In this document: positions 1 through 8,594 of the stretch, piece by piece
Layout of the letters: every line of letters begins with the position of its first letter
How positions within the stretch are numbered: position 1 is the stretch's first letter
Source: JASGCK01 sp031430035
GTDB lineage: Bacteria > Pseudomonadota > Gammaproteobacteria > Burkholderiales > Burkholderiaceae_C
Length of the DNA: 64,000 nucleotides
Reading direction: 5' to 3'
Assembly: GCA_031430035.1 (NCBI GenBank)
Contig: JANPAS010000094.1
Location: 1-64,000 of the forward strand
Made by a program: the position numbers and the translations under genes
Notes under the pieces: model-generated
Told to the model about the DNA's origin: nothing
What the model saw: only the letters and a program-made list of their open reading frames with translations
Databases searched by the model: none

Positions 1-111
1 CAGATAGTCAGAAATAGCCGCCTCGGCAACGGCAGATTTCGTGAGCCCGTAAGCGGCAGTAAAACTGTTCAGACGGGCTTCAACGTCAGGTGATAAACGA
101 GTAGAGAGCAT
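1..111 (-). CDS. Ribbon-helix-helix (CopG/RelB-like) protein, partial at window edge
   Basis: The minus-strand frame opens with an ATG at 109-111 and stays open for 37 codons to the window edge, so only the N-terminus is visible. It reads MLSTRLSPDVEARLNSF and continues with TKSAVAEAAISDYL. This is the pattern of a ribbon-helix-helix domain: a short beta strand with alternating residues, then a helix with Thr-Lys-Ser before the second helix. Such proteins are usually DNA-binding antitoxins of type II toxin-antitoxin pairs and repress their own promoter. A toxin partner, if any, would lie outside the window to the left. The family call is by motif only; a free-standing CopG regulator is the alternative. 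Confidence 0.6.
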   Translation of the reverse strand, partial: MLSTRLSPDVEARLNSFTAAYGLTKSAVAEAAISDYL

Positions 112-150
112 AATAATTTGTGTGACAAAGTTTGTATGACAGTTATTTTA

Positions 151-1203
151 CTATGTAAACTCTTCCCGCGCCTGCTTAGGTGACAACTGAAACCAGCGCT
201 GACATGCACGGTAAAACGTACTCTCTTCCGCAAAGCCCAAGAGCGATGGGATGCCTGCCAAAGGCACCTTTGGGTCGCGCAGGTAATTTTCGGTAAGTTG
301 TCGCCGCAGTGTGTCAAGCTCTTTTTGAAATGAAGTTCCCGCCTGAGCCAGCCTGCGTTGCAAGGTGCGGTCACTCATACACAAATCGCTGGCCACATCG
401 CGCCGCATCACGCGTCCGCTGGCCATGCCGCGCACAAGACTGGTGGCAATTTGCCTTGTAATACTCACAGGGTGGAGTTCGCGCACAACCTCTTGCACAA
501 CACGGTCGTGTAATGGGCTCAGGGTCGCATTGGCTGTAGGCAGTGGCAGTTGCAAGTCTGCTTTGCGTAGTAGCAAAGCATGACCTAGCGCATTAAAGCG
601 CGGCGTACAAGAAAACGCGAGCTGATGGCGCCGAAGGTCCATAGGCGCTGGATACGCAAGCTCCACACCCAAAGGCACAATATCGCGGCCAGTAACCCAG
701 CGACAAAAGGCCAAGAAAGTCACGATGGTGTAATCCAGCCTTGAAGATCGGCCTGGCTGCGGAGGCTCCATCGGTATCACCTCAATGCGGCAACCGCCTG
801 CGACATTAACAACACGCAAATCCACCGCATCAGAGACGGCCGCGATGTACTGCACAAGGCGCTCAATCGCTTCTGCAAGGTTTTGACACGACATCATCGA
901 ATAAGCCAGCGCGTCAAAGCTCGTGGGCTTGTCGGCCGTAGCTCGGCTCAGCGCTACAAAAGGTTGCTGACTCTGCTGCTCGGCCAGCATCCAAAGCCGG
1001 TCCACTTGTTCTACGGACATTCTGCTGTGAGCGTTCTCCAGTTCACGTATATCGAGGCCTGCCTCCCGAAAAAGCCCAGGGACGTCCAGCCCTTGTGTGC
1101 GCAAAAGGTCAGCCACACCCCGCATCCAAGCTGATGCGATCGTCCATTGCATAGGGTTTGAGCTGCGAGGATGAGATGCGGCGCCGGGGTTGCTGGTGGT
1201 CAT
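151..1203 (-). CDS. AraC-family transcriptional regulator with N-terminal arabinose-binding-like domain
   Basis: A 350-residue cytoplasmic DNA-binding regulator. Residues about 40-220 resemble the arabinose-binding-type N-terminal domain of OruR/ArgR-like AraC proteins. Residues about 250-345 form the double helix-turn-helix, with SDRTLQRRLAQAGTSFQKEL in the first half and GFAEESTFYRACQRWFQLSP in the second, the classic AraC signature. The effector is unknown. The divergent neighbour is a secreted alpha/beta hydrolase at 1353, which is the obvious candidate target. The start ATG (1201-1203) lies exactly six bases downstream of a TAAGAT hexamer, so the transcript may be leaderless. Family assignment is firm; the regulated function is inference. 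Confidence 0.9.
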   Translation of the reverse strand: MTTSNPGAASHPRSSNPMQWTIASAWMRGVADLLRTQGLDVPGLFREAGLDIRELENAHSRMSVEQVDRLWMLAEQQSQQPFVALSRATADKPTSFDALAYSMMSCQNLAEAIERLVQYIAAVSDAVDLRVVNVAGGCRIEVIPMEPPQPGRSSRLDYTIVTFLAFCRWVTGRDIVPLGVELAYPAPMDLRRHQLAFSCTPRFNALGHALLLRKADLQLPLPTANATLSPLHDRVVQEVVRELHPVSITRQIATSLVRGMASGRVMRRDVASDLCMSDRTLQRRLAQAGTSFQKELDTLRRQLTENYLRDPKVPLAGIPSLLGFAEESTFYRACQRWFQLSPKQAREEFT

Positions 1204-1209
1204 GCGGGC

Positions 1210-1215
1210 ATCTTA
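1210..1215 (-). promoter_or_regulatory. Candidate -10 element (TAAGAT) placing the araC-type transcript start at its ATG
   Basis: On the minus strand TAAGAT is followed by six bases (GCCCGC) and then the ATG of the AraC gene. Transcription normally begins about seven bases after the -10 hexamer, which would put the 5' end on the start codon. No clear -35 is visible. The same six-base arrangement recurs before three other genes in this window. Confidence 0.4.
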
Positions 1216-1352
1216 ATTCAAGACTTGTCGGGGGCTCTGTGGGTGAGACAACTGGCATCATGAAGCCAGTAAATTGGCCACGCATGCCATTGTGACGACA
1301 GACTGCGCCGCTTAATATTTCACTCATTCAAACAACTCAAGGAACTCAAGCG

Positions 1353-2321
1353 ATGAAAAAACTATTAAATGCTGCAAAGCATTCCATATTCAAAACCTCT
1401 CTAGCTGCCGCCGCGCTTGCGCTGGCCAGCGCAGCGCAGGCATCTAACGACTGTGCCGACATCAACCCTAACATCCGCACGACGACGTTCACCTCAAAAA
1501 CCATGTTGGCAAATGATGGGCTGTGCTTGCGCTCGTTTGCTTGGCAACCCACGCAGATGCCCGTGCGCGGTGTGGTGGTGATTACACATGGCATTCGGGA
1601 TTACGCCGCTCGTTACCAGCGCTTTGCTGAGCAACTCACGAAACAAGGTTTTGTCGTTTTTGCGCAAGATCTACGCGGGCATGCCCATTCGGGTGGCGAG
1701 CGGCAGCGTTTTGATTCCATGGCTCGCATGGTGGCGGACACCGACATGGTCGTCAATGATGCCAAGCAGCGCTACCCTAAAGCACCGCTGTATGTCTACG
1801 GGCACAGCCTAGGCGGATTAATTACGGCTAGCTACTCACTAGAGCACGCAGATAAATTGAGTGGTGTTATTTTAAGCGGCGCAGCATTGAAACGGCCTCA
1901 CAGCGTTTCAGGCTTCAGCGCTGGTCTAGCGCAAATCGTTGCATCGATTGCACCAGGCTTGAAGGTTGTCCAAGTCGACGACAGTGAATTCTCGAAAGAT
2001 AAGAGCGTGATGGCCGCCTTGGCCAGTGATCCTTTAATTAGCAGAGGCAAACTGCCTGCAGCTACCGCTGCCGCGACGCTCAAGGCCATCGCAGATGTGC
2101 AAGAGCGTATGGGTCAGTTGAAGCTACCGCTGATGGTCATGTATGGCACAGCAGATAGCGTCAATCCAATTGAGGGAAGCCAAGCGTTCGTTCAGGCCGT
2201 GGCCAGCACAGACAAGACCTTGAAAGTCTACCCTGGCGTGTATCACGACATGCTCAATGAGCCTGAGCGCGATCAGATCGCGGCAGACATCATCGCTTGG
2301 CTAGTTGAGCGGACGAAATAA
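1353..2321 (+). CDS. Secreted alpha/beta hydrolase, monoacylglycerol-lipase-like (serine aminopeptidase S33 fold)
   Basis: A 322-residue protein with a signal peptide (positive MKK start, hydrophobic Ala/Leu stretch, cleavage near ASA-QA-S at about residue 30). The mature part is an alpha/beta hydrolase of the Hydrolase_4 type: an oxyanion-loop HGIRDYAARY, the nucleophile elbow GHSLGG near residue 152, an acid after MYGTADSVNP, and the catalytic His in the YHDMLNEPE segment. Related enzymes cleave monoacylglycerols, lysophospholipids or other esters; the substrate here cannot be told. AAGGAA at 1338-1343 is a good ribosome site for this ATG. The 3' end overlaps the convergent Lrp-type gene by 32 bases. 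Confidence 0.85.
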   Translation: MKKLLNAAKHSIFKTSLAAAALALASAAQASNDCADINPNIRTTTFTSKTMLANDGLCLRSFAWQPTQMPVRGVVVITHGIRDYAARYQRFAEQLTKQGFVVFAQDLRGHAHSGGERQRFDSMARMVADTDMVVNDAKQRYPKAPLYVYGHSLGGLITASYSLEHADKLSGVILSGAALKRPHSVSGFSAGLAQIVASIAPGLKVVQVDDSEFSKDKSVMAALASDPLISRGKLPAATAAATLKAIADVQERMGQLKLPLMVMYGTADSVNPIEGSQAFVQAVASTDKTLKVYPGVYHDMLNEPERDQIAADIIAWLVERTK

Positions 2322-2811
2322 GTAGAGACTCAGTTTGCCTAAGCGGAATAATTGTCGTGAATTTAGCGCGTTTCACACTGAAAAATGCTTTAACGTTGCG
2401 CACATTGGCATCACTTGAAAACAGCGTTTGCGACAGCGCAAGATAAGCGGGCATATCGGTCGCATAGATCACCAGCGTGAAATCGGGCCCTGGGCTGACG
2501 CGGTAACACTGCTGCACGGCAGGGTCTTTGCAAACGCGCTGTTCAAACATATCCAAGCTTTGAGCGTTTTGCACGTCCAGCGTCACCTCAACCAAGGCCG
2601 TGAGGCCATATCCAGTATGGGTCGCGAGTTTATCGGCACTCAAAATCGCCACTTCGCGCTCGATGTAACCGGCATCACGCAACCGCTTCACGCGCCTTAG
2701 ACAAGTGGGCGGCGAAATATGGACAAGCTCGGCTAGCGCTTGATTCGATAGCGAACTATCTGTTTGCAGCTGTTGCAAAATCTTGAAATCAAAATCATCT
2801 AAATAATTCAT
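2290..2811 (-). CDS. Lrp/AsnC-family transcriptional regulator
   Basis: A 173-residue regulator, the usual family length. Residues 1-60 are the AsnC-type helix-turn-helix (LDDFDFKILQQLQ, then SNQALAELVHISPPTCLRRV). Residues about 70-155 are the RAM/ligand-binding domain, with the conserved pattern QQCYRVSPGPDFTLVIYATD. Such proteins form octamers that respond to amino acids. The gene is divergent from glmS across an AT-rich 134-base spacer with two similar palindromes, one of which overlaps this gene's own predicted -10. That suggests autoregulation and possibly control of glmS. The convergent overlap with the hydrolase gene is only 32 bases. Confidence 0.92.
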   Translation of the reverse strand: MNYLDDFDFKILQQLQTDSSLSNQALAELVHISPPTCLRRVKRLRDAGYIEREVAILSADKLATHTGYGLTALVEVTLDVQNAQSLDMFEQRVCKDPAVQQCYRVSPGPDFTLVIYATDMPAYLALSQTLFSSDANVRNVKAFFSVKRAKFTTIIPLRQTESLLISSAQLAKR

Positions 2812-2818
2812 TTTTATA

Positions 2819-2835
2819 TTTTATTTGAAATAAAA
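2819..2835. promoter_or_regulatory. Palindrome 1 in the lrp-glmS spacer (candidate operator)
   Basis: TTTTATTT-G-AAATAAAA is a perfect 8-base inverted repeat around a single G. It overlaps a TAAAAT hexamer on the minus strand (2818-2823) that ends six bases before the lrp-type ATG. A bound regulator would therefore cover the gene's own core promoter. A/T-rich dyads of about 15 bases are typical Lrp-family sites. Confidence 0.45.
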
Positions 2836-2859
2836 GTTCATTACGTAATTTTTATAGAA

Positions 2860-2875
2860 TTTTATTTCAATAAAA
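2860..2875. promoter_or_regulatory. Palindrome 2 in the lrp-glmS spacer (candidate operator)
   Basis: TTTTATTTCAATAAAA is a near copy of the palindrome at 2819-2835. The two centres are about 40 bases apart, close to four DNA turns, so both sites face the same side of the helix. That is the geometry expected for a multimeric Lrp-type protein wrapping DNA. Confidence 0.45.
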
Positions 2876-2945
2876 ATATAAATTAGATAATTTATTCCAA
2901 ATCATTACTCGTAACATCTACACATTCCATCTTAAGGAGCATTCT

Positions 2946-4796
2946 ATGTGCGGCATTGTCGGCGCGATCAGTACCAAAAACATCGTTCCCGTTTTAATCG
3001 AAGGCTTAAAGCGACTTGAGTATCGCGGCTACGACTCCTGCGGCGTGGCGGTGCACACGGGAAAAGGGCTAGAGCGCGCCCGCAGCACCTCACGTGTCGC
3101 GGAATTAGAAGCGCAAGGCGAGCTCTCGGCGCATATGGGCATTGCGCATACGCGCTGGGCAACCCATGGCGCACCTGCCGTGCACAATGCGCATCCGCAC
3201 TTTAGCCACGGCATCAATGGCGCACCGCCGCGCATCGCATTGGTTCACAACGGCATCATCGAAAACCACGACACACTACGTGCTGCGCTGCAAGCCAAGG
3301 GCTACGTATTCGTCAGCCAAACTGATACCGAGGTCATCGCACACTTAATCGACTCGCTCTATGCAGGCGACTTGCTATTGGCGGTACGCACGGCACTGAC
3401 TCAGTTACACGGCGCGTATGCGATTGGAGTCATGGCGCGAGATGAGCCCCAGCGTTTAATTGGCGCACGCCAAGGCTCGCCTCTCATTTTGGGTGTCGGC
3501 TCGGATGGTGCAAATTACCTCGCCAGCGACGCAATGGCTCTGGCAGGCGTGACCGACCAAATCGTGTACCTTGAAGAAGGCGATTTAGTCGATGTACAAC
3601 TGGGTAAATACTGGATTGAAGACGGCGCAGGCAAGCGCCTATCCTCCAAACCCGCCAGCGGTGAACGCCCCGTCAAACACGTCATTGCCCACAGCGGCGC
3701 AGCCGAACTGGGGCCTTATCAGCACTACATGCAAAAGGAAATTTTTGAGCAGCCTGTGGCATTGGCTAACACGCTGGAAGGCGTTGAAGGCATTAGCCCC
3801 GAGTTGTTTGGTGACAAGGCTTTTGGCACATTTAAAGCTATCGACAAGATTTTGATTTTAGCCTGTGGCACCAGTTACTACAGCGGCTGCACCGCGAAGT
3901 ATTGGCTGGAAGCCATAGCTGGCGTGCCTTGCAGCGTAGAGGTCGCCAGCGAATATCGTTACCGCACCAGCGTCCCAGATCCTAAAACGCTTGTCGTCAC
4001 GATTAGCCAAAGCGGCGAAACCGCCGACACACTCGCCGCGCTTCGCCACGCGCAAAGCCTAGGGATGACGCACACGCTCACCATCTGCAACGTGGCGACG
4101 AGCGCCATGGTGCGCGAGTGCCAGCATGCGTACATCACCCGCGCGGGTGTAGAAATTGGTGTAGCTTCAACCAAGGCGTTCACCACCCAATTGGCGGCGC
4201 TGTTTTTGCTGACATTAGCGATTGCGCAAACCAAGGGGCGACTCTCAGATGAGCAAGAAGCGGCACACCTCAAAGCCATGCGTCACTTGCCCGTCGCCAT
4301 TAGTGCAGCGCTCGCGCTAGAGCCCCAGCTCATCGTGTGGGCAGAGCAATTTGCTCGTATGGAAAACGCGCTGTTTTTAGGGCGCGGTGTGCACTATCCC
4401 GTGGCGCTGGAAGGCGCACTCAAACTCAAAGAAATTAGCTACATCCACGCAGAGGCTTACCCAGCGGGCGAACTCAAGCACGGGCCGCTAGCACTCGTCA
4501 CAGCCGCGATGCCCGTTGTTGTCGTCGCGCCTAACGACAGCTTGATTGACAAACTCAAGAGCAATATGCACGAAGTCCGCGCCAGAAGTGGTGTGCTCTA
4601 CGTGCTAGCCGATGCCGACTCGCACATCAAATCCGAAGAAGGCATTCACGTCATCCGCTTGCCTGAACACTACGGTGATCTGTCACCGCTCTTGCACGTG
4701 GTGCCGCTGCAACTGCTGGCGTATCACACAGCACTGGCGCGTGGTACGGATGTAGACAAGCCTAGGAATTTGGCAAAAAGTGTGACGGTGGAATAG
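2946..4796 (+). CDS. glmS: Glutamine--fructose-6-phosphate aminotransferase (isomerizing)
   Basis: GlmS makes glucosamine-6-phosphate from fructose-6-phosphate and glutamine, the first step towards UDP-GlcNAc for peptidoglycan and lipopolysaccharide. The 616-residue length fits the family (E. coli 609). The chain starts MCGIVGA, so Cys2 becomes the N-terminal glutaminase nucleophile after Met removal, followed by HTRWATHG and HNGIIEN in the class II amidotransferase domain. The C-terminal half has two SIS domains (LACGTSYYSG, TISQSGETADT, LGRG) and ends KSVTVE, the conserved tail. AAGGAG at 2934-2939 is a strong ribosome site. The gene is cytoplasmic and divergent from an Lrp-type regulator. 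Confidence 0.97.
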   Translation: MCGIVGAISTKNIVPVLIEGLKRLEYRGYDSCGVAVHTGKGLERARSTSRVAELEAQGELSAHMGIAHTRWATHGAPAVHNAHPHFSHGINGAPPRIALVHNGIIENHDTLRAALQAKGYVFVSQTDTEVIAHLIDSLYAGDLLLAVRTALTQLHGAYAIGVMARDEPQRLIGARQGSPLILGVGSDGANYLASDAMALAGVTDQIVYLEEGDLVDVQLGKYWIEDGAGKRLSSKPASGERPVKHVIAHSGAAELGPYQHYMQKEIFEQPVALANTLEGVEGISPELFGDKAFGTFKAIDKILILACGTSYYSGCTAKYWLEAIAGVPCSVEVASEYRYRTSVPDPKTLVVTISQSGETADTLAALRHAQSLGMTHTLTICNVATSAMVRECQHAYITRAGVEIGVASTKAFTTQLAALFLLTLAIAQTKGRLSDEQEAAHLKAMRHLPVAISAALALEPQLIVWAEQFARMENALFLGRGVHYPVALEGALKLKEISYIHAEAYPAGELKHGPLALVTAAMPVVVVAPNDSLIDKLKSNMHEVRARSGVLYVLADADSHIKSEEGIHVIRLPEHYGDLSPLLHVVPLQLLAYHTALARGTDVDKPRNLAKSVTVE

Positions 4797-4840
4797 AGAC
4801 ATTTTCCACCTGGCAAAAAATCAAAAACATTCAATTGTGG

Positions 4841-4870
4841 ATGGCGTGGTTTTTAAATACCATGCGCCAT
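4841..4870 (+). other. Imperfect hairpin in the glmS-Bug spacer
   Basis: ATGGCG-TGGT (4841-4850) pairs with ACCA-TG-CGCCAT (4859-4870) around an eight-base TTTTAAAT loop, leaving a two-base bulge. It sits just upstream of the ribosome site of the Bug gene. There is no T-run after it, so a simple terminator is unlikely; an RNA leader structure or a DNA operator are both possible. Confidence 0.3.
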
Positions 4871-4888
4871 CAACAACTGGAGTTCATG

Positions 4889-5869
4889 ATGAAAATAGTC
4901 ACGGCGTCTCGTCCCCTCGCTTTAGCGGCTGGGTTGCTCTTAGCGCTAATGAGTGCAGCGTATGCGCAAAGCGACTGGCCTAACCGCCCCGTCAAACTGA
5001 TTGCAACTTTTGCGCCTGGCGGTAGTTCAGACTTGGTAGCGCGGCAGCTCGCTCAACACTTGAGTGCGCGCTATGGGCAGCAGTTCATCGTCGAAAACAA
5101 AGTGGGGGCATCGGGCAACATAGGTGTAGATTTTGTTGCCAAGTCCGCGCCTGATGGCTATACCTTTGCGCTGGCGACCACGGGGCCACTAGCAAACAAC
5201 AAATCCATGTTTAAGTCTATGCCTTTCGACCCCGAGAAAGATTTGACTCCTATTGGCTTAGTAGGTGAAATTCCAATGGTGATTGCCATCAACCCGAACG
5301 TAAAGGCCACCAATCTCATTGAATTTGTGGCGCTTGGCAAGGCATCGCCCGTTCCACTCACGCTCTCCAACCCAGGCAATGGCACTATTGGGCATCTGGT
5401 TGCAGAATATCTGCGCGTGAGTACAGGTACGAAAATTCAGTCTGTCCCCTACCGTGGCGACTCCTTGGCCATGGCAGACGCTTTGAGCGGCACAGTCAAC
5501 GGCGTATCCACGCCCGTTACCGCGTTGACCGCCGTCCTGCAGGCCAACAAACTGCGAGCGATTGCTGTCATGTCCAAAACTCGGTACGTAGGCTTGCCAA
5601 GCGTACCCACAGCCTTGGAGCAGGGATTCAACATGGAAGCCACCGCTTGGAGTGCCGTCGTGGGCCCAGCCAAGCTGCCCAAAAATATCGTCGATTCACT
5701 TAACCTTGAAATCAACAAGTTTGTCAATTCCAGCGAAGGTCAAACAAAACTAGCAGCGCTGGGCATGGTGGGCGTGTCTGGGACACCTGCCAAATTGGGC
5801 GAACTGATGACCAGTGAAACCACCAAGTGGAAGCGAATCGTCGAATCCGCCAAGATCTCACTCGAATAA
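4889..5869 (+). CDS. Bug-family (TctC-like) periplasmic solute-binding protein 1
   Basis: A periplasmic receptor of the tripartite tricarboxylate transporter family, about 326 residues from the chosen ATG. GGAG at 4879-4882 favours 4889 over the earlier ATGs. The N-terminus is a clear signal peptide ending AAYAQ. The Bug signature follows: DWPNRPVKLIATFAPGGSSD, then SGNIGVDFVAKSAPDGYT, and later GNGTIGHLV. Ligands of the family are usually carboxylates or aromatic acids bound through backbone contacts. No TctA/TctB membrane genes lie nearby, so this is an orphan receptor that must share a permease or act in sensing. It is 13 bases upstream of an aldehyde dehydrogenase and heads that operon. 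It is closely similar to the Bug protein at 12395. Confidence 0.92.
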   Translation: MKIVTASRPLALAAGLLLALMSAAYAQSDWPNRPVKLIATFAPGGSSDLVARQLAQHLSARYGQQFIVENKVGASGNIGVDFVAKSAPDGYTFALATTGPLANNKSMFKSMPFDPEKDLTPIGLVGEIPMVIAINPNVKATNLIEFVALGKASPVPLTLSNPGNGTIGHLVAEYLRVSTGTKIQSVPYRGDSLAMADALSGTVNGVSTPVTALTAVLQANKLRAIAVMSKTRYVGLPSVPTALEQGFNMEATAWSAVVGPAKLPKNIVDSLNLEINKFVNSSEGQTKLAALGMVGVSGTPAKLGELMTSETTKWKRIVESAKISLE

Positions 5870-5881
5870 AGAAGGCAGATT

Positions 5882-7297
5882 ATGGAGAAATTAAAGTTTT
5901 ATATTGATGGCGCTTGGGTCGATCCAACCACGCCTTCAACTTTGGGGGTCGTCAATCCTGCAACGGAGAAGACTTTTGCGCACATCAGCATGGGCTCCAA
6001 GCAGGATGTGGACATCGCAGTGCGAGCCGCTCGCCGTGCGTTTGCAACCTACTCCGAAGTCAGTGTGGCGCAGCGTCTTATTTACCTCCACAAAATCATC
6101 GACGGCTTTAAGGCACGTCTGCCAGAGCTGGCGCGGACAATGAGTTTGGAGATGGGCGCTCCCATCACATTTGCCACGCAACGACAGGCGAGCGTTGCGC
6201 TGTTTCATTTTGAAGAGGTGGCACGCATACTGGCCACCTACCAATTTGAAGAGCCGCTAGGAAAGGGCATCATCCGCCGCGAACCCATCGGTATTTGCGG
6301 ACTCATCACACCATGGAACTGGCCGCTGAATCAAGTTGCATCCAAAGTCGCGCCTGCACTTGCCACTGGTTGCACTGTTGTTCTTAAGCCGAGTGAAATC
6401 GCGCCACTCAGCTCCATGTTATTTGCAGAAATCCTCCACGATGCAGGCGTACCCGCTGGTGTTTTCAACCTCGTCAATGGCGACGGCCCCACAGTAGGAG
6501 AAGCAATTGCGTCGCACCCCGAGATCGACATGGTGTCGTTTACGGGATCGACAACGGCGGGAATTCGAGTCGCCAAACTGGCGGCAGACACGGTCAAACG
6601 CGTCGCACAAGAGTTGGGTGGCAAGTCAGCCAACATCGTTCTTCCCGATGTTGATCTGAAGACTGCTGTCATAGCAGGCGTCCACGCTTGCTACACCAAC
6701 GGCGGTCAAAACTGTCAATCACCCACACGCATGTTGGTTCACCGCTCGCAGAAAGAAGCTGCATTTGAGGCTGCACGAGAGGCGCTGGATGCTATCCATC
6801 TTGGAGACCCGCTCAACCCAACAACCACGATGGGACCGATGGTGAGTCAGACGCAATTCGACAGGGTTCAAAAACTGATTCAAGCAGGGATTGATGAGGG
6901 TGCAACGCTAGTGGCTGGTGGAACAGGACGGCCAGCAGGGCTCGGCCTTGGCTTCTATGTCCGCCCGACCGTATTTGGTGACGTGACACCGCACATGCGG
7001 ATCGCACGCGAAGAAATCTTTGGCCCTGTACTGTCTATCATCTGCTATGACACTGAAGATGAGGCCGTCGCCATTGCCAACGATACCCCGTTTGGGTTGG
7101 CAGGTTTTGTGCAGTCAAAGGATCTCGTCCGAGCCCGCGCTGTCGCCAATCGCATCAGGGCTGGACGTGTTTACATCAACTACGCCCTTTTTGACCACAG
7201 CCTACCTTTTGGCGGTTACAAACAATCTGGCAACGGGCGCGAGTTTGGTATCTTCGGATTTGAAGAGTACCTTGAAGTCAAAGCTATCTTTGGTTAA
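5882..7297 (+). CDS. NAD(P)-dependent aldehyde dehydrogenase
   Basis: A 471-residue cytoplasmic ALDH-superfamily enzyme oxidising an aldehyde to its acid. Visible landmarks are the PWNWP motif with Asn146, the coenzyme-loop FTGSTTAG at about 220-227, the general base Glu244 in QELGGKSAN, and the nucleophile Cys278 in NGGQNCQS. All catalytic residues are intact. The substrate is unknown; the cluster also holds a class II aldolase of the HpcH/HpaI type, whose aldehyde product could be the substrate. It lies 12 bases after the Bug gene and seven before the NTF2-like gene, so the three are surely co-transcribed. AAGAAGG precedes the ATG. Confidence 0.93.
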   Translation: MEKLKFYIDGAWVDPTTPSTLGVVNPATEKTFAHISMGSKQDVDIAVRAARRAFATYSEVSVAQRLIYLHKIIDGFKARLPELARTMSLEMGAPITFATQRQASVALFHFEEVARILATYQFEEPLGKGIIRREPIGICGLITPWNWPLNQVASKVAPALATGCTVVLKPSEIAPLSSMLFAEILHDAGVPAGVFNLVNGDGPTVGEAIASHPEIDMVSFTGSTTAGIRVAKLAADTVKRVAQELGGKSANIVLPDVDLKTAVIAGVHACYTNGGQNCQSPTRMLVHRSQKEAAFEAAREALDAIHLGDPLNPTTTMGPMVSQTQFDRVQKLIQAGIDEGATLVAGGTGRPAGLGLGFYVRPTVFGDVTPHMRIAREEIFGPVLSIICYDTEDEAVAIANDTPFGLAGFVQSKDLVRARAVANRIRAGRVYINYALFDHSLPFGGYKQSGNGREFGIFGFEEYLEVKAIFG

Positions 7298-7303
7298 ATC
7301 AAT

Positions 7304-7747
7304 ATGACACCACAAGACAAACAATCCATCATGAACGAAATCAAAGCCTTTAATGCCGAGTATTGGTTTGAAGTCGATAGGAATAAAGGCATCAAAGCTC
7401 ACGAGTACTTTACAGAAGACGGCGTGTACACGACTAGCATTAAAAGCCGCAAAGGTCATGCATCCATCAGCGAGTTTTATGCTAACCGCCAAGCACGCGA
7501 GGCCACGCGCACAGGAAGGCACATCATCACCAACGAGCGTGTCACTGTAATAGACGCCAACAACGCAACATGCGATTGGATTTTGCAACTGCACGCCGCA
7601 GATGGAGCGCCCGTTTTGCCATCAGAGGTGGCGATTTTGATTGGCGATGTACGCGACGTTTGCCAGCGCGGTTCTGACGGCCAGTGGCGCTACGTGTCGC
7701 GAGCCATTACACCTATTTTCAAAAGCAAAACCCCAACGACGGGTTAA
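7304..7747 (+). CDS. NTF2-like (SnoaL-type) small protein
   Basis: A 147-residue soluble protein with the cone-shaped NTF2/SnoaL pattern: an N-terminal helix, then EYFTEDGVYTTSIKSRKGHA and strands through VIDANNATCDWILQLHA, ending in WRYVSRAITPIF. Members are isomerases, cyclases, hydratases or non-catalytic binding proteins, often in aromatic or polyketide degradation. The position between an aldehyde dehydrogenase and a bicupin protein suggests a catabolic isomerase or hydratase role, but no catalytic residue can be assigned from sequence alone. No signal peptide is present. Confidence 0.75.
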   Translation: MTPQDKQSIMNEIKAFNAEYWFEVDRNKGIKAHEYFTEDGVYTTSIKSRKGHASISEFYANRQAREATRTGRHIITNERVTVIDANNATCDWILQLHAADGAPVLPSEVAILIGDVRDVCQRGSDGQWRYVSRAITPIFKSKTPTTG

Positions 7748-7775
7748 TGATTAAAAGTAGAAAGGAAACTTAATC

Positions 7776-8594
7776 ATGGAAAACACACCACCGAACGCAG
7801 TCTGGCAACCTAGCTTATTGAATAAACCACACCCTAGCCAATGGACGGGGCGAGGTCAAAATTTCGCTGCGGCGTGGAACTATGCGGGTGCCACAGGGTC
7901 GAGCACTCAAGCCGAATCGGTTGATGAAATCATGCTGCTAGTTTTAGATGCGGCGATTAGCATTTCGGGAGATGGCAAATCTACCGATGCGCCAGCTCGC
8001 TCTATTTGCATTTTGCCGCCTGGCAAATGGCAAATGAATCTCAAGCCAAACGCAACTTGTGTCGTACTCAAGTCGTTACGCGAAGGCGCAACTGCCCATG
8101 CCGTCAACGAATCGGCTTACTCACCGCGCGACGCCCGCATCACCCCTGTGGGCGCGCCCTACAAAGCGCTCCGTGCTGGTTCTGATATCCGTATTTTTTC
8201 GATTGATTCTGTTTCGGCTTCCAAAGACAAGCCTCGGCTCAAAATGCTGCAAACCGCCACGATGTCGATTAACTGGGTCGAGTACGAAGGCCCGCGCGAC
8301 CGCGAGGCGCTCAGTCCGCATTCACACAAATCTTTTGAGCAAGGCTCGCTTGCGCTTGCTGGGGACTTTACGCATCACCTGCGCGTAGAGTGGGGTGAAA
8401 ATGCCAATCTGTGGCAAGAAGATACGCACGCGGTACTCAACTCACCATCATTACTGGTTGTTCCCGTGCAGCTCATTCACACCACCGAAGGCGTGGGCGA
8501 AGGTCGGCATTTGTTGATTGATATTTTTTCGCCGCCGCGTGCCGATTTCATCGCTAAAGGCTGGGTTGCTAATTCAGGAGATTACGAGGCATGA
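7776..8594 (+). CDS. Bicupin-like protein of unknown function
   Basis: A 272-residue cytoplasmic protein. Two cupin-like halves can be made out: residues about 45-110 (DEIMLLVLD to ICILPPGKWQMNLKP) and residues about 165-260, where SPHSHKSFEQGSLALAGDF carries a His-x-His then Glu that could bind a metal, ending FSPPRADFIAKGWV, a tail common in RmlC-like cupins. A dioxygenase or isomerase role is possible. It is preceded by AAAGGAAA at a good distance from its ATG and overlaps the aldolase gene by four bases (ATGA), so it is translationally coupled. Fold assignment is moderate; the reaction is unknown. Confidence 0.65.
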   Translation: MENTPPNAVWQPSLLNKPHPSQWTGRGQNFAAAWNYAGATGSSTQAESVDEIMLLVLDAAISISGDGKSTDAPARSICILPPGKWQMNLKPNATCVVLKSLREGATAHAVNESAYSPRDARITPVGAPYKALRAGSDIRIFSIDSVSASKDKPRLKMLQTATMSINWVEYEGPRDREALSPHSHKSFEQGSLALAGDFTHHLRVEWGENANLWQEDTHAVLNSPSLLVVPVQLIHTTEGVGEGRHLLIDIFSPPRADFIAKGWVANSGDYEA

